Shown: positions 28,290 to 37,060 of the stretch, piece by piece
How the letters are laid out: every line of letters begins with the position of its first letter
How positions within the stretch are numbered: the stretch's first letter is position 1
Assembly: GCA_963834205.1 (NCBI GenBank)
Contig: CAWIBI010000082.1
Span: forward strand, 1-64,000
From: PALSA-350 sp963834205
GTDB lineage: Bacteria > Acidobacteriota > Terriglobia > Terriglobales > Acidobacteriaceae
Direction of reading: 5' to 3'
Length of the DNA stretch: 64,000 bases
Notes under the pieces: generated by a model
Told to the model about the DNA's origin: nothing
Databases searched by the model: none
Seen by the model: the letters and a program-made list of their open reading frames with translations, nothing else
Made by a program: the position numbers and the translations under genes

Positions 28290-29399
28290 ATGAGCCGGTA
28301 CATCCACCAGCTGAAGCATTGGCCCAGATTTGACTGGGACCGTAAACTCCTGGCTGAGTCGCTGGCGGCCGTCCGTCACGAGCAGGGTCGCCTGCTCGGG
28401 CGTATGGAGAATCTCGGCTTCCAGCTTCAACAGGAAGCGCTGCTGATGACCCTAACCGAGGATGTTGTCAAGAGCAGCGAGATCGAGGGAGAAAAGCTCA
28501 ACAAAGAACTGGTGCGCTCTTCGATTGCAAAACGACTCGGCATGGATGTCGCAGGTCTCCAGACCGTCGACCGGAACGTCGACGGCGTAGTCGAGATGAT
28601 GCTCGACGCAACACGCCGATACCAAGAGCCTCTTACCGCGGAACGGCTTTTCGCGTGGCACGCGTCGCTCTTCCCCACCGGCCGAAGCGGCATGAAGCGG
28701 ATCAAGGTCGGCTCCTGGCGCAACCACGCCGCGGGTCCGATGCAAGTTGTCTCCGGTCCAGTGGGCCGGCAACATGTTCATTTCGAAGCTCCGCCCGCTG
28801 GGCGGTTGAAGCATGAAATGACGACTTTTCTTGGCTGGTTCAATAAGGCCAACGAAAAGGACTGGGTGGTCAAGGCCTCCCTGGCCCATCTCTGGTTCGT
28901 AACCATCCATCCATTCGACGATGGAAATGGCCGGATTGCGCGCGCCATCGCGGACATGGGCCTTGCTCGGTCGGAAAGGAGCGCGCAACGCTTCTACAGT
29001 ATGTCTTCCCAGATCCTGCGCGAGCGCCACGCTTATTACCACCGCCTTGAGCAGGCTCAGCGCGGAACCATGGACGTTACAATTTGGATGGCATGGTTCC
29101 TCGAGTGTCTGGGACACGCCATCGAAGGATCACAAACGATACTTGCTAGTGTTCTCGCCAAGGCGAACTTCTGGGAGTCTGTCGCAGCGGTGCCCCTCAA
29201 TGAACGCCAGAGACTCGTGCTCAATCGACTTCTGGAGGGATTTGAAGGCAAACTCACGACATCAAAATGGGCGAAGCTGGCGAAGTGCTCGCAAGACACT
29301 GCCGCGCGTGACATTTCCGCCCTCGTGGCAGAGGGCGTACTCAAACGCAACGCCGAAGGTGGCAGGAGTACGAGCTACTCAATCGCGGCCCACTCTTGA
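28290..29399 (+). CDS. Fic-family AMP-transferase-like protein with C-terminal winged helix
   Basis: Predicted AMPylator. The N-terminal DUF4172-like region contains the inhibitory helix motif SSEIEGE (Ser62...Glu66-Gly67), as in self-inhibited class II Fic proteins. The active-site loop is HPFDDGNGRIAR with catalytic His207, complete. The last ~90 residues (LNERQRLVLNRLLEGFEGKL, AKLAKCSQDTAARDISALVA, GRSTSYSI) form a winged helix. 369 residues. No separate antitoxin is present, consistent with internal inhibition. Targets unknown. A palindrome directly upstream fits autoregulation. Confidence 0.88.
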   Translation: MSRYIHQLKHWPRFDWDRKLLAESLAAVRHEQGRLLGRMENLGFQLQQEALLMTLTEDVVKSSEIEGEKLNKELVRSSIAKRLGMDVAGLQTVDRNVDGVVEMMLDATRRYQEPLTAERLFAWHASLFPTGRSGMKRIKVGSWRNHAAGPMQVVSGPVGRQHVHFEAPPAGRLKHEMTTFLGWFNKANEKDWVVKASLAHLWFVTIHPFDDGNGRIARAIADMGLARSERSAQRFYSMSSQILRERHAYYHRLEQAQRGTMDVTIWMAWFLECLGHAIEGSQTILASVLAKANFWESVAAVPLNERQRLVLNRLLEGFEGKLTTSKWAKLAKCSQDTAARDISALVAEGVLKRNAEGGRSTSYSIAAHS

Positions 29400-29424
29400 C
29401 CTGCTACCTACACCGCAGGCCCTC

Positions 29425-29468
29425 GGTGCCCCATTCAAGCCGTGTTTTGGCTTGAGTGGGGTAGTTCC
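29425..29468 (+). repeat. REP palindrome, copy 3
   Basis: Same hairpin family as 17409-17452, same orientation as copy 1, with a slightly different loop (GTGTTTT). It lies between the convergent Fic and aldo/keto reductase genes and could double as a terminator. Confidence 0.8.
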
Positions 29469-29490
29469 CGTTGTCCTACATCCTGCTCGG

Positions 29491-30486
29491 TTAACGACCC
29501 GTCAGCTTCTCCAGGTGTTCCGGATACCTCTCACCCTGCACAGGGATTTTCGTAGCCCCGCTATCGAGCGCGCGCACGTCATCTGACGTGAGCTCAATCG
29601 CAGCCGCTCCGATGTTCTCCTCCAGGCGAGACAGCTTGGTCGTGCCCGGAATCGGCACGATCCACGGCTTCTGCGCCAGCAGCCACGCGAGGGCAATCTG
29701 CGCCGGCATCGCATTCTTTTTTCGTGCCATGCTGTCGAGCAGATCCACGAAGGCTTGGTTCGCCCTCATGGATTCCGGCTGAAAGCGAGGCAGGGTGCTG
29801 CGGAAATCACCTTTGCCCAACTGGGTGTTCGCGTCCATCGTGCCCGTGAGGAAGCCTCTCCCCAGAGGGCTATACGCAACCAGGCCGATGCCCAGCTCTT
29901 CCAGCGTCGGGATCACTTCCGCATCAAGCTCCCGCCACCACAGCGAGTATTCGCTTTGCAGCGCGGTCACCGGCTGAACGGCATGTGCACGGCGAATCGT
30001 CTGCACCCCTGCTTCCGAAAGGCCAAAGTGTTTCACTTTACCTTCCTGGATGAGCTCCTTCACCGCGCCCGCGACATCTTCAATCGGCACATCGGGATCG
30101 ACGCGATGCTGGTAGAACAGGTCAATGGAATCGATGTTGAGCCGCTTGAGCGAGGCCTCGGCCACTTGTTTGATATGCTCCGGCCGGCTGTTCAACCCCT
30201 GCCACCCTGGACTTCCATCGGGATTGACTTTAAAGCCGAACTTGGTGGCAATCACCACCTTGTCGCGGATGGGTGAGAGAGCTTTGCCTACCAGCACCTC
30301 GTTCGTGAAAGGGCCATATACTTCGGCTGTGTCGAAGAACGTGATCCCCCGGTCTACGGCCGCATGCATCAGCGCGATCATCTCCTTCTCGTCGCGCGCG
30401 GCACCATACGCAAAGCTCATGCCCATACATCCGAGGCCAAGCGCCGACACTTCCAGCTTGCTACTTCCTAATTTCCGCTTCTGCAT
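29491..30486 (-). CDS. Aldo/keto reductase
   Basis: NADPH-dependent (beta/alpha)8-barrel reductase. Starts at ATG 30486 (MQKRKLGSSKLEVSALGLGC) with AGGAGCAGCGAA upstream rather than at 30501. Catalytic tetrad parts are visible: Asp and Tyr in FFDTAEVYGPFTNE, Lys in VVIATKFGF, His in LFYQHRVDPD. Cofactor-site motifs are GLSEAGVQTIRRAHAVQPV and VPIPGTTKLSRLEENIGAA. About 331 residues, YajO/plant-type. Last gene of the ADH-AraC-AKR operon, suggesting detoxification or turnover of a carbonyl compound. Confidence 0.88.
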   Translation of the reverse strand: MQKRKLGSSKLEVSALGLGCMGMSFAYGAARDEKEMIALMHAAVDRGITFFDTAEVYGPFTNEVLVGKALSPIRDKVVIATKFGFKVNPDGSPGWQGLNSRPEHIKQVAEASLKRLNIDSIDLFYQHRVDPDVPIEDVAGAVKELIQEGKVKHFGLSEAGVQTIRRAHAVQPVTALQSEYSLWWRELDAEVIPTLEELGIGLVAYSPLGRGFLTGTMDANTQLGKGDFRSTLPRFQPESMRANQAFVDLLDSMARKKNAMPAQIALAWLLAQKPWIVPIPGTTKLSRLEENIGAAAIELTSDDVRALDSGATKIPVQGERYPEHLEKLTGR

Positions 30487-30522
30487 TTCGCTGCTCCTCA
30501 TCCTGTTTTGGTGATTCCCACG

Positions 30523-31530
30523 TCAAGAAACTGCTGCTGCACGACGCGTTTCGCGCCAGTGCCCGGGCGGCACGCCTTCCCACCCGCGAAAAGCGCGGAC
30601 GAACGAGTTGGCATCCTCGTATCCCAGCAGGTAGGCGGCCTCATTCAACTCAAGCACTGAGTTCCCCAGGTAGTAGCGAGCCATCTTGTGGCGTGCTTCG
30701 TCGAGAACTCGCTGATAGCTGGAGCCGGCCTCCTGTAAATGCCGCTGCAGCGTACGAGAGCTCATGTGCAGGTCGCGGGCGATGTCGTCCATATTCGGGC
30801 GGCGCCCCGTCAGTCTTTGCTGGATGGCCCCGCGAACCAGCTCGACAAAGCTGTCGCTCTCCCGGTGGAGTTTAAGCTCCTCTTCAAATTGCGGCGCAAG
30901 CATCTCCAGCAGCTCTGCATTCCGGGTGACAAACGGGCAAGCAGTATCGCCGGCGCGAAACACTAAAGCGTTGCGCGCTTTTCCGCAAATCACGGGGCAG
31001 CCAAAGTACCCTTCGAGTGCCTTCAGGTGCGAGCGCGGTTGCACCAGCTCCACTCGCACCGGAGAGATGCGCGTGCCGCTGCCATGGCGTGCAATCGTGA
31101 GCAGCCAGGCGAAACAGTGCTCGATGAGCACCTGGGGTTCGATGTCCATCGCCAGCAACCAGCGGAACTCGATGCTCCACTCGTCATCGTCCTTCTCCTG
31201 CGCGATCTCTTCCGGAGCGGATAGCTTTTTGTAGCGCGCAATATGCTCAACGGCCGCGCCGAAGTTCTCCGTCGACAGAGCAGCGATGCCCATGGGATGG
31301 AATCGCTCGGTCTTCGTCTCCGTGGCCAATTTGAGACCGATCGCCGGATCGTTGCTTACCTCGCCGATCGCCCGCCACAGCGCGAATAGCTCCTCGGTAG
31401 TGACCAGGATGCGCGTCTGGTGGAAGAGATCCTGGGGAAGTCCGGCTCTGCGCAGCACTGCAGGGACACTCACTCCCGCTTCTTCCAACCGTTTGCGCAG
31501 AGTGCCGGCAACTCGAAAGTGTTTCACCAT
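30523..31530 (-). CDS. AraC-family regulator with arabinose-binding-like N-terminal domain
   Basis: The N-terminal ~200 residues (LRRAGLPQDLFHQTRILVTT, NFGAAVEHIARYKKLSAPEE) match the domain common in OruR/VirS-type regulators. The C-terminal double HTH is NMDDIARDLHMSSRTLQRHL and ELNEAAYLLGYEDANSFVRA FRGWEGVPPGHWRE. 335 residues. It starts four bases after the alcohol dehydrogenase stop and precedes the aldo/keto reductase, so it probably controls this operon in response to a substrate of the two oxidoreductases. Confidence 0.88.
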   Translation of the reverse strand: MVKHFRVAGTLRKRLEEAGVSVPAVLRRAGLPQDLFHQTRILVTTEELFALWRAIGEVSNDPAIGLKLATETKTERFHPMGIAALSTENFGAAVEHIARYKKLSAPEEIAQEKDDDEWSIEFRWLLAMDIEPQVLIEHCFAWLLTIARHGSGTRISPVRVELVQPRSHLKALEGYFGCPVICGKARNALVFRAGDTACPFVTRNAELLEMLAPQFEEELKLHRESDSFVELVRGAIQQRLTGRRPNMDDIARDLHMSSRTLQRHLQEAGSSYQRVLDEARHKMARYYLGNSVLELNEAAYLLGYEDANSFVRAFRGWEGVPPGHWRETRRAAAVS

Positions 31531-31534
31531 AGGG

Positions 31535-32593
31535 TTACTCCGTCTTGAGCGAAGCCATGTCGATGGAGAAGCGATACTTCACATCGGACTTGAGCAGTCT
31601 CTCATACGCCTGGTTGATCTGTTGGATGGCGATCACTTCCACATCGGAGGTGATGTTATGCTTCCCGCAAAAATCGAGCATCTCCTGGGTTTCCGCGAGT
31701 CCGCCGATGGGCGAGCCGGATAGGCTGCGGCGGCCGACAATCAACCCGAACGGACTCAGGTTCAGTGGCTTTTCCGGAACGCCCACCAGCGTCATGTTGC
31801 CGTCGCGGGCGAGCAGGTTGATGTACGCATTGATGTCGTGATCGGCCGAGACCGTGTCGAGAATGAAATCAAAGCTGCCCGCGTGCTTCTGCATCTCCTG
31901 GGCATCCTGGGAGAGCACTACCTCATCGGCGCCGAGGCGCAGCGCGTCCTCCACTTTGCTCCGCGATGTGGTGAACACCACCGTGTGCGCTCCCAGTGCG
32001 TGGGCAAACTTCACCCCCATATGACCCAGGCCTCCGAGACCGACGACGCCGGCCTTCTTCCCTTTGGTCACCTTCCAGTGGCGCAAGGGCGAATAGGCCG
32101 TGATGCCCGCACACAGCAGAGGCGCGGCGGCGGCGAGATTGAGGTTCGACGGGACGCTCACCACGAAGCGTTCGTCCACCACGATGCTGTCGGAGTAGCC
32201 ACCGTATGTGACGCCGCCCAGATGACTGTCAGGGGAACCGTAGGTCAGCACGACATTTGGGCAAAACTGTTCCAGCCCGGCCTTGCATGAGGGGCAGGTA
32301 CCGTCGGAGCCCACCAGGCAGCCCACGGCAGCGTGGTCGCCCGCCTTGAACTTGGTTACCGCGGAACCTGTTCTGGTAACCCGCCCCACGATCTCGTGAC
32401 CGGGAACGCAGGGGTAAACCGCGGGCATAATATCCTTCCACTCATTGCGGGAATAGTGAAGGTCCGAGTGGCAGATTCCGCAGAACAGAATCTCGATCTG
32501 TACATCGTTTTCCTGGGGATCGCGCCGCCCGATCACGGTGGGGGCGAGCGGCGATGTCGCACCGGCGGCCGAATATGCTTTAGCGTTGAACAT
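31535..32593 (-). CDS. Zinc alcohol dehydrogenase, cinnamyl-alcohol/YahK type
   Basis: NAD(P)-dependent medium-chain dehydrogenase. Catalytic zinc ligands are in CGICHSDLHYSRNEW and VPGHEIVGRV plus Cys in VGCLV; the nucleotide site is VVGLGGLGHMGVKFAHALG. The structural zinc loop is odd: relatives have four Cys (DSCxxCxxC...C), but here the first is replaced (GSDGTCPSCKAGLEQFC), leaving three Cys and an Asp. 352 residues. First gene of an operon with an AraC regulator and an aldo/keto reductase; likely reduces or oxidises aldehydes. Confidence 0.88.
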   Translation of the reverse strand: MFNAKAYSAAGATSPLAPTVIGRRDPQENDVQIEILFCGICHSDLHYSRNEWKDIMPAVYPCVPGHEIVGRVTRTGSAVTKFKAGDHAAVGCLVGSDGTCPSCKAGLEQFCPNVVLTYGSPDSHLGGVTYGGYSDSIVVDERFVVSVPSNLNLAAAAPLLCAGITAYSPLRHWKVTKGKKAGVVGLGGLGHMGVKFAHALGAHTVVFTTSRSKVEDALRLGADEVVLSQDAQEMQKHAGSFDFILDTVSADHDINAYINLLARDGNMTLVGVPEKPLNLSPFGLIVGRRSLSGSPIGGLAETQEMLDFCGKHNITSDVEVIAIQQINQAYERLLKSDVKYRFSIDMASLKTE

Positions 32594-32672
32594 GCCTTTA
32601 CGTTAGATGCCCAACCGGCGCAACGATATGCAAAACACGCCATTGTGCCTGCAGGATGCGCCATTTGGGAGA

Positions 32673-32715
32673 GAACTACCCCACTCAAGCCAAAGAGGCT
32701 TGAATGGGGCACCCC
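32673..32715 (-). repeat. REP palindrome, copy 4
   Basis: Inverted relative to copy 3, with a loop shortened by about two bases. It lies upstream of the alcohol dehydrogenase, so copies 3 and 4 frame the three-gene operon in the same relative orientation as copies 1 and 2 frame the transposase. Confidence 0.8.
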
Positions 32716-32761
32716 GATCGTCTCTGATGCCGGCCCTCCAAGCAGTGGCGATCCGGTAGTC

Positions 32762-33745
32762 CTATACCGGCACATACTGGTTGAGATAGCGCCTGGCCAT
32801 GCGGAATCCGACCTTATAAGGCTCGCTAAAATCCGGGCCTGGATTATCTGCTGCGCCGTAGAGCTCGTCTTCGTGCTCAATGCTCATCGCACCCGCATAG
32901 CCGACGCTTTGCAGAACGCTGAAGAATGCAGGCCAATCGATGCTGCCCATACCGGGAATGCGGAACTGCCACCAGCGGGCCTGGTTCACCGGCACAATTC
33001 CCCCTCGCCGCACGATGTCCCAATGAATCTGGGTATCCTTCAGATGCACGTCATAGATCTTGTCAACAAAGTCTTTCGCAGTTTGGATTGGATCCATCAT
33101 CTGCCACAGCAAATGTGACGGATCGTATTGCAGGCCGACATAGGGGGAATCCTTAAAGGCGTTGAACAGCGCTTCGAATCCCACCGGGCTGGTGGCAATG
33201 TTGGGGCCTCCCTGCCACGGCTCCCACAAGATGCGGACCTTGTACTCTTCGCAGGCAGCGAAATACTTTTCGTGGTAAACCCGAACAATCTCGTCAACTT
33301 GCGCTTCGAATGTTTTGGAGACATCTTTGCCCGACTGCGTTCCGATATAGGGAACGCCCAGCTTACCCGCCAGTTCGATTGCCTTGACGAAGTCGCTGTT
33401 TTCCCGCTCGCGCTCGGTGGGATCTGGGGCGATGTGATTTGCATTCACCTGCAGGGCTGAAACATGCATGCCTTTCGACGACAATTGGTTCTTGATCCTG
33501 GCGATGCCTTCGTCGGTGAGCTTCGTCGTATCCAATCCTTGAGCCCCTGCTCCGGCAGAGAGGATCATGTTGTTAAATTTTTCCTGGATCGCGAAATCAA
33601 CGTTCGCTTCGCTGTACCGGCCTAAAATGCCAAGACGCGGCTTCCATTCCGTCGGGCTCGCTCCTGCTTTTGCAAAGGCTGCTAAACACGCTGCTGCGGT
33701 TGCGGATTCGAGTAAGGCGCGCCGGCTTATAGTTCCCTTGGCCAT
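32762..33745 (-). CDS. Sugar phosphate isomerase/epimerase-like TIM-barrel protein, exported
   Basis: Xylose isomerase-like barrel protein with a twin-arginine-type signal (GTISRRALLESATAAACLAA). Metal-site motifs occur in the expected order: VRILWEPWQGGPN (Glu), VGLQYDPSHLLWQ (Asp, His), YDVHLKDTQIHWD (His, Asp) and MSIEHEDELYG (Glu). About 327 residues. ATG 33745 is chosen because the longer frame lacks family features. Likely an isomerase or epimerase of a free sugar outside the cytoplasm, as in many acidobacterial and planctomycete relatives. Divergent from the sulfurtransferase. Confidence 0.82.
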   Translation of the reverse strand: MAKGTISRRALLESATAAACLAAFAKAGASPTEWKPRLGILGRYSEANVDFAIQEKFNNMILSAGAGAQGLDTTKLTDEGIARIKNQLSSKGMHVSALQVNANHIAPDPTERERENSDFVKAIELAGKLGVPYIGTQSGKDVSKTFEAQVDEIVRVYHEKYFAACEEYKVRILWEPWQGGPNIATSPVGFEALFNAFKDSPYVGLQYDPSHLLWQMMDPIQTAKDFVDKIYDVHLKDTQIHWDIVRRGGIVPVNQARWWQFRIPGMGSIDWPAFFSVLQSVGYAGAMSIEHEDELYGAADNPGPDFSEPYKVGFRMARRYLNQYVPV

Positions 33746-33826
33746 GAGGGTATCTTCTCCTACCGCAATGATCGCATGGCAGACGGTAACGCGCGTTTCA
33801 TCAAGATCGGAGGTAAGCTGATTCCC

Positions 33827-34666
33827 ATGAACCCTCTCGTCAATCCCTCCTGGCTGGCCGGACGTCTGCACGATCCAGGTATCGTCATCCTGGATGCTAC
33901 GCTTCCGCCGGTCGGTGTCACCCCGCCGGTTGACACCCGTGCGCGCTACGTTGCCAGGCACATTCCTGGAGCGATCTTCTTTGATATCGAGCAGCTCTCT
34001 GACCGTTCCAGCCCGTTGCCCCACATGTTGCCCACGCCCGATGTATTTTCCCGTGGCCTGTCGGCTCTTGGTATCGGCGATAGCATGGCCATCGTCATTT
34101 ATGAGCAGGAAGGCGTTTTCTCCGCCCCGCGAGCATGGTGGATGCTCAAGACCTTCGGAGCCCAAGATGTCTCCCTTCTCGACGGCGGACTCCGCGCCTG
34201 GATCGAAGCCGGCCTGCCCACGGAGTCTGGAGACGTTTCCCGCCCGCCGGCCGTCTTCCACGCCAAACTCGATCAGGATGCGGTGAAAGACTTCTCCCAG
34301 GTGCAACAGATGATCGCGGCTCACGCGCAAATTCTGGACGCCCGCTCAGCCGGCCGGTTCAGCGGCGCCTTACCCGAACCGCGGCCCGGCATAAGCTCCG
34401 GACATATGCCCGGAGCTACCAGCATTCCGTTCACAGAACTGGCCGAAGGGGGCCGCTTGAAGCCCGCCGAGGAACTCCGCCGGCTCTTCGCCGCAAAAGG
34501 TGTGGATATCGAACAGCCCATCACCACCACGTGCGGCTCTGGCGTCACCGCCGCTGTCATCGCGCTTGGCCTCGAGCTCGCAGGCGCCAAGCAGGTCAGC
34601 CTCTATGACGGCTCCTGGGCCGAATACGCCACTCACCCGGAAGCAGTAATCGAGAAGAACACCTAG
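33827..34666 (+). CDS. Sulfurtransferase, two rhodanese domains
   Basis: Thiosulfate or 3-mercaptopyruvate sulfurtransferase. The N-terminal rhodanese domain (VILDATLPPVG, YVARHIPGAIFFDIEQLSD) is catalytically silent. The C-terminal domain carries the active Cys in the loop CGSGVTA, which matches the mercaptopyruvate type (CGTGVTA) better than rhodanese (CRxGxT). 279 residues. ATG 33827 sits 12 bases after GGAGGT. Its stop shares the palindrome CTAG with the stop of the convergent methyltransferase. Confidence 0.87.
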   Translation: MNPLVNPSWLAGRLHDPGIVILDATLPPVGVTPPVDTRARYVARHIPGAIFFDIEQLSDRSSPLPHMLPTPDVFSRGLSALGIGDSMAIVIYEQEGVFSAPRAWWMLKTFGAQDVSLLDGGLRAWIEAGLPTESGDVSRPPAVFHAKLDQDAVKDFSQVQQMIAAHAQILDARSAGRFSGALPEPRPGISSGHMPGATSIPFTELAEGGRLKPAEELRRLFAAKGVDIEQPITTTCGSGVTAAVIALGLELAGAKQVSLYDGSWAEYATHPEAVIEKNT

Positions 34667-35691
34667 CGACACGCTTCCACGATGCTGACCGGGGAGTTGG
34701 TGGGGATAACGCGGGTGAGTTGGAAGTTGGCTTTCTTGAGCAGGGCGCGGTATTCGGGTTCGCTGCGCTCCTGGCCTCCGGCTAAAGTCAGCATGGTGAT
34801 GTCGAGTGCCTTGCCGGGGTGGAAGGCGTTGCCTTCGGGCAGCACCATCTCGACGATGAGCAGGCGGCTGCCGGCAGACATGGCGCGGTGGCAGTTGCCC
34901 AGGATGGTCAGGCACTGCTCCTCGCTCCAGTCATGGATCACGTGGGACAGCATATAGAGGTCGCAGCCGCCAGGGATGCTCTCGAAGAAGCTGCCTGGAC
35001 AAAAGGTAACGCGATCGGCCATGCCGCGGGACTGGATGAGCTCCCTGGCGCCGGCCTGGTTATGCGGCAGATCGAAGAGAGTGCCGTGCGGGCCGGGATG
35101 GCTGGCCAGCAGGGTAGTAAGGATGTGACCCGTAGCTCCGCCGATGTCGGCGATGTGCGAGTAGGAGGAGAAGTCATAGGCAGCGGCGATGGCGGGCGCG
35201 TCGCCGCTGTTGATGCCCATCAGCATGTCGCTGAACATGGCGGCTTCTTCGAGATGGGTAGTGAGATAGTCGAAGAAGGGTTCGCCGAAGTGATGATCGA
35301 AAGAGGGCTGGCCCGTCTGGACGGAGTAGAGGAGTTTGGACCAGGGGACGACGAAGAGATCCCCGGTAATCGAAAGGATCGACGTACGGACCGAGCCAGG
35401 GACGTTGGAGCGCAGCGGCTCGGCGAGCGGTGTGAGGGAGAACCGGTGGGATTGGTCTTCGCTGAAGATCCCGTTGGAGGCGAGGGTGCGCAGCACGCGA
35501 TAGAGTGCGGGCGCGTGCGTGCCGGTGATGGCGGCGAGTTGTTGGGCAGTTTGGGGCTGGCCGGCGAGGTGGTCTGCGAGGCACAACTGGGCGGCTGTGC
35601 GGAGCAGAAATGGGACGGTGTAGCCCAGCGACATTCTCATGAGCTGTGCTTGGGGTGGGGGTGGTGTTTGGGCGGATTCCGCTGCTGACAT
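34663..35691 (-). CDS. SAM-dependent O-methyltransferase (PF00891 type)
   Basis: Small-molecule methyltransferase with an N-terminal winged-helix dimerisation region (LLRTAAQLCLADHLAGQPQT, ALYRVLRTLASNGIFSED) and a Rossmann core: SAM motif HIADIGGATGHILTTLLASH, catalytic region MLSHVIHDWSEEQCLTILGN, and ALDITMLTLAGGQERSEPEY. 342 residues. Relatives act on phenolic or quinoline-type acceptors. It lies 151 bp behind the kynureninase on the same strand, so a tryptophan-derived acceptor such as an anthranilate is possible but unproven. Confidence 0.82.
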   Translation of the reverse strand: MSAAESAQTPPPPQAQLMRMSLGYTVPFLLRTAAQLCLADHLAGQPQTAQQLAAITGTHAPALYRVLRTLASNGIFSEDQSHRFSLTPLAEPLRSNVPGSVRTSILSITGDLFVVPWSKLLYSVQTGQPSFDHHFGEPFFDYLTTHLEEAAMFSDMLMGINSGDAPAIAAAYDFSSYSHIADIGGATGHILTTLLASHPGPHGTLFDLPHNQAGARELIQSRGMADRVTFCPGSFFESIPGGCDLYMLSHVIHDWSEEQCLTILGNCHRAMSAGSRLLIVEMVLPEGNAFHPGKALDITMLTLAGGQERSEPEYRALLKKANFQLTRVIPTNSPVSIVEACR

Positions 35692-35842
35692 AGTCGTTCT
35701 CGTTGGGATGGAATCGCCACTCTAGCAGGAATGTTCGCGAGTGTCGATTGCCAGCAGTGTCAATCTGCCTGCACTCGTCAAAAGGGCGCGGTCCCTTCCA
35801 ACCGCGGCAGGTTACAAGTCGATCACGTTTTCAAGCTCTTTG

Positions 35843-37060
35843 CTAGATTTCGGCGCGTAACAATTTGCCCAATGCTGCGGCTGCGCATCGCAATTCTTCA
35901 TCCCGGGTCAAGCAATCGGGACAGAGACGGAGCCACTGGCCGCGCGCATCGCAAATGATTCCCTCACGCTGGAGTCCGGTTGCAAAATCCATCGCCTTGG
36001 CAAGGCGGATGGCGAGGAATGCTCCGTGGTCCTCATCGCCGCCCTTTACTGTGTCTACGCCGGCATCTGTGATGTATCCACGTAGGGCGTCGAGCTGCTT
36101 GAGGCCGTATGCGCGAAGTCTCTCAACGCCCATAGCCAGCGTGAATTCCAGGCCACTGCGGGCCTGGTACCACGTAAGCACGGGGGGAGTGGACTCGAGA
36201 AAAGCATTGCCGCCGTAGTTGAGCACAGGCAACTCAGGCCGGGTATATCCGAAGGGATCGGAATTGGCAAACCACCCGGAGTCCAGTGGGCGCAAGCCAG
36301 CCTCAAGTACCTCAGGTGCAATGTATAGAAAGCAAGCCCCTGGGCCACCACGAAGATACTTGTAACTTCCGCCGATCACAAAGTCGGCTCCTAGCTGAAC
36401 CACGTCGACGGGGATGACACCAACAGCATGGTAGGCGTCTACGAGCAGCCTCGTTCCGTGCCGGCGGCAAGCGTTCGCAAGCGTGTCAAGGCTCCTGACG
36501 ATCTGGCCGGTCATGAACATGACTTGAGATACAACAACCAGTCCTGCTCCATCTCGATCCTTCACTGCATCAATGAGCGGCTCTATGGTGAAGTCACCGT
36601 CCGCTTCGGGCTCAACCCACTGGAGCTCTATACGATCGAGCGCGGCGTACTGCTTCAATATCACGTCGATGGAGTCGAACTCTCCTCGTGTGCTGATCAC
36701 GCGCGGCTTTCCTGGCAGGGCGTTCAGGACGGCACGCAGACCTTGCCCCGCTGAAGTCTTGGGCACGACGCAATCGGTATGGGTGGCGCCGATCAGCGTT
36801 GCAATGCGCGTACGAAAAGCCTCCCGCTCTTCAAGCCAAGCATCCCATGCATCGCCAAGTTTGCTGTACCAGACGGCGGTCGCTTCGGCTATATCATCAG
36901 CCATCGCGTCCAGGGGCCGACCCATGGAGTGGTTCGCCAGATAAAGGGAATTGCTCGACAAGACTCGGGAAAAGAGCGGAGCAATGTGCCGCTGAATAGA
37001 GTCTGGCTGTAACGAACCGCCGCCCACTCTCGACACAGCCTGCTGAACCCTTCCGTTCAT
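35843..37060 (-). CDS. kynU: Kynureninase
   Basis: PLP-dependent class V aminotransferase-fold hydrolase, kynurenine to anthranilate and alanine. Features are YLANHSMGRPLDAM near the start, TRGEFDSIDVILKQYAALDR, VSQVMFMTGQIV, the PLP site Asp in LLVDAYHAVGVIPVD and Lys in GGSYKYLRGGPGACFLY. 405 residues, normal. Its start overlaps the tryptophan 2,3-dioxygenase stop (ATGA), so the two are coupled. Kynurenine formamidase (kynB) is not in the window. Confidence 0.87.
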   Translation of the reverse strand: MNGRVQQAVSRVGGGSLQPDSIQRHIAPLFSRVLSSNSLYLANHSMGRPLDAMADDIAEATAVWYSKLGDAWDAWLEEREAFRTRIATLIGATHTDCVVPKTSAGQGLRAVLNALPGKPRVISTRGEFDSIDVILKQYAALDRIELQWVEPEADGDFTIEPLIDAVKDRDGAGLVVVSQVMFMTGQIVRSLDTLANACRRHGTRLLVDAYHAVGVIPVDVVQLGADFVIGGSYKYLRGGPGACFLYIAPEVLEAGLRPLDSGWFANSDPFGYTRPELPVLNYGGNAFLESTPPVLTWYQARSGLEFTLAMGVERLRAYGLKQLDALRGYITDAGVDTVKGGDEDHGAFLAIRLAKAMDFATGLQREGIICDARGQWLRLCPDCLTRDEELRCAAAALGKLLRAEI

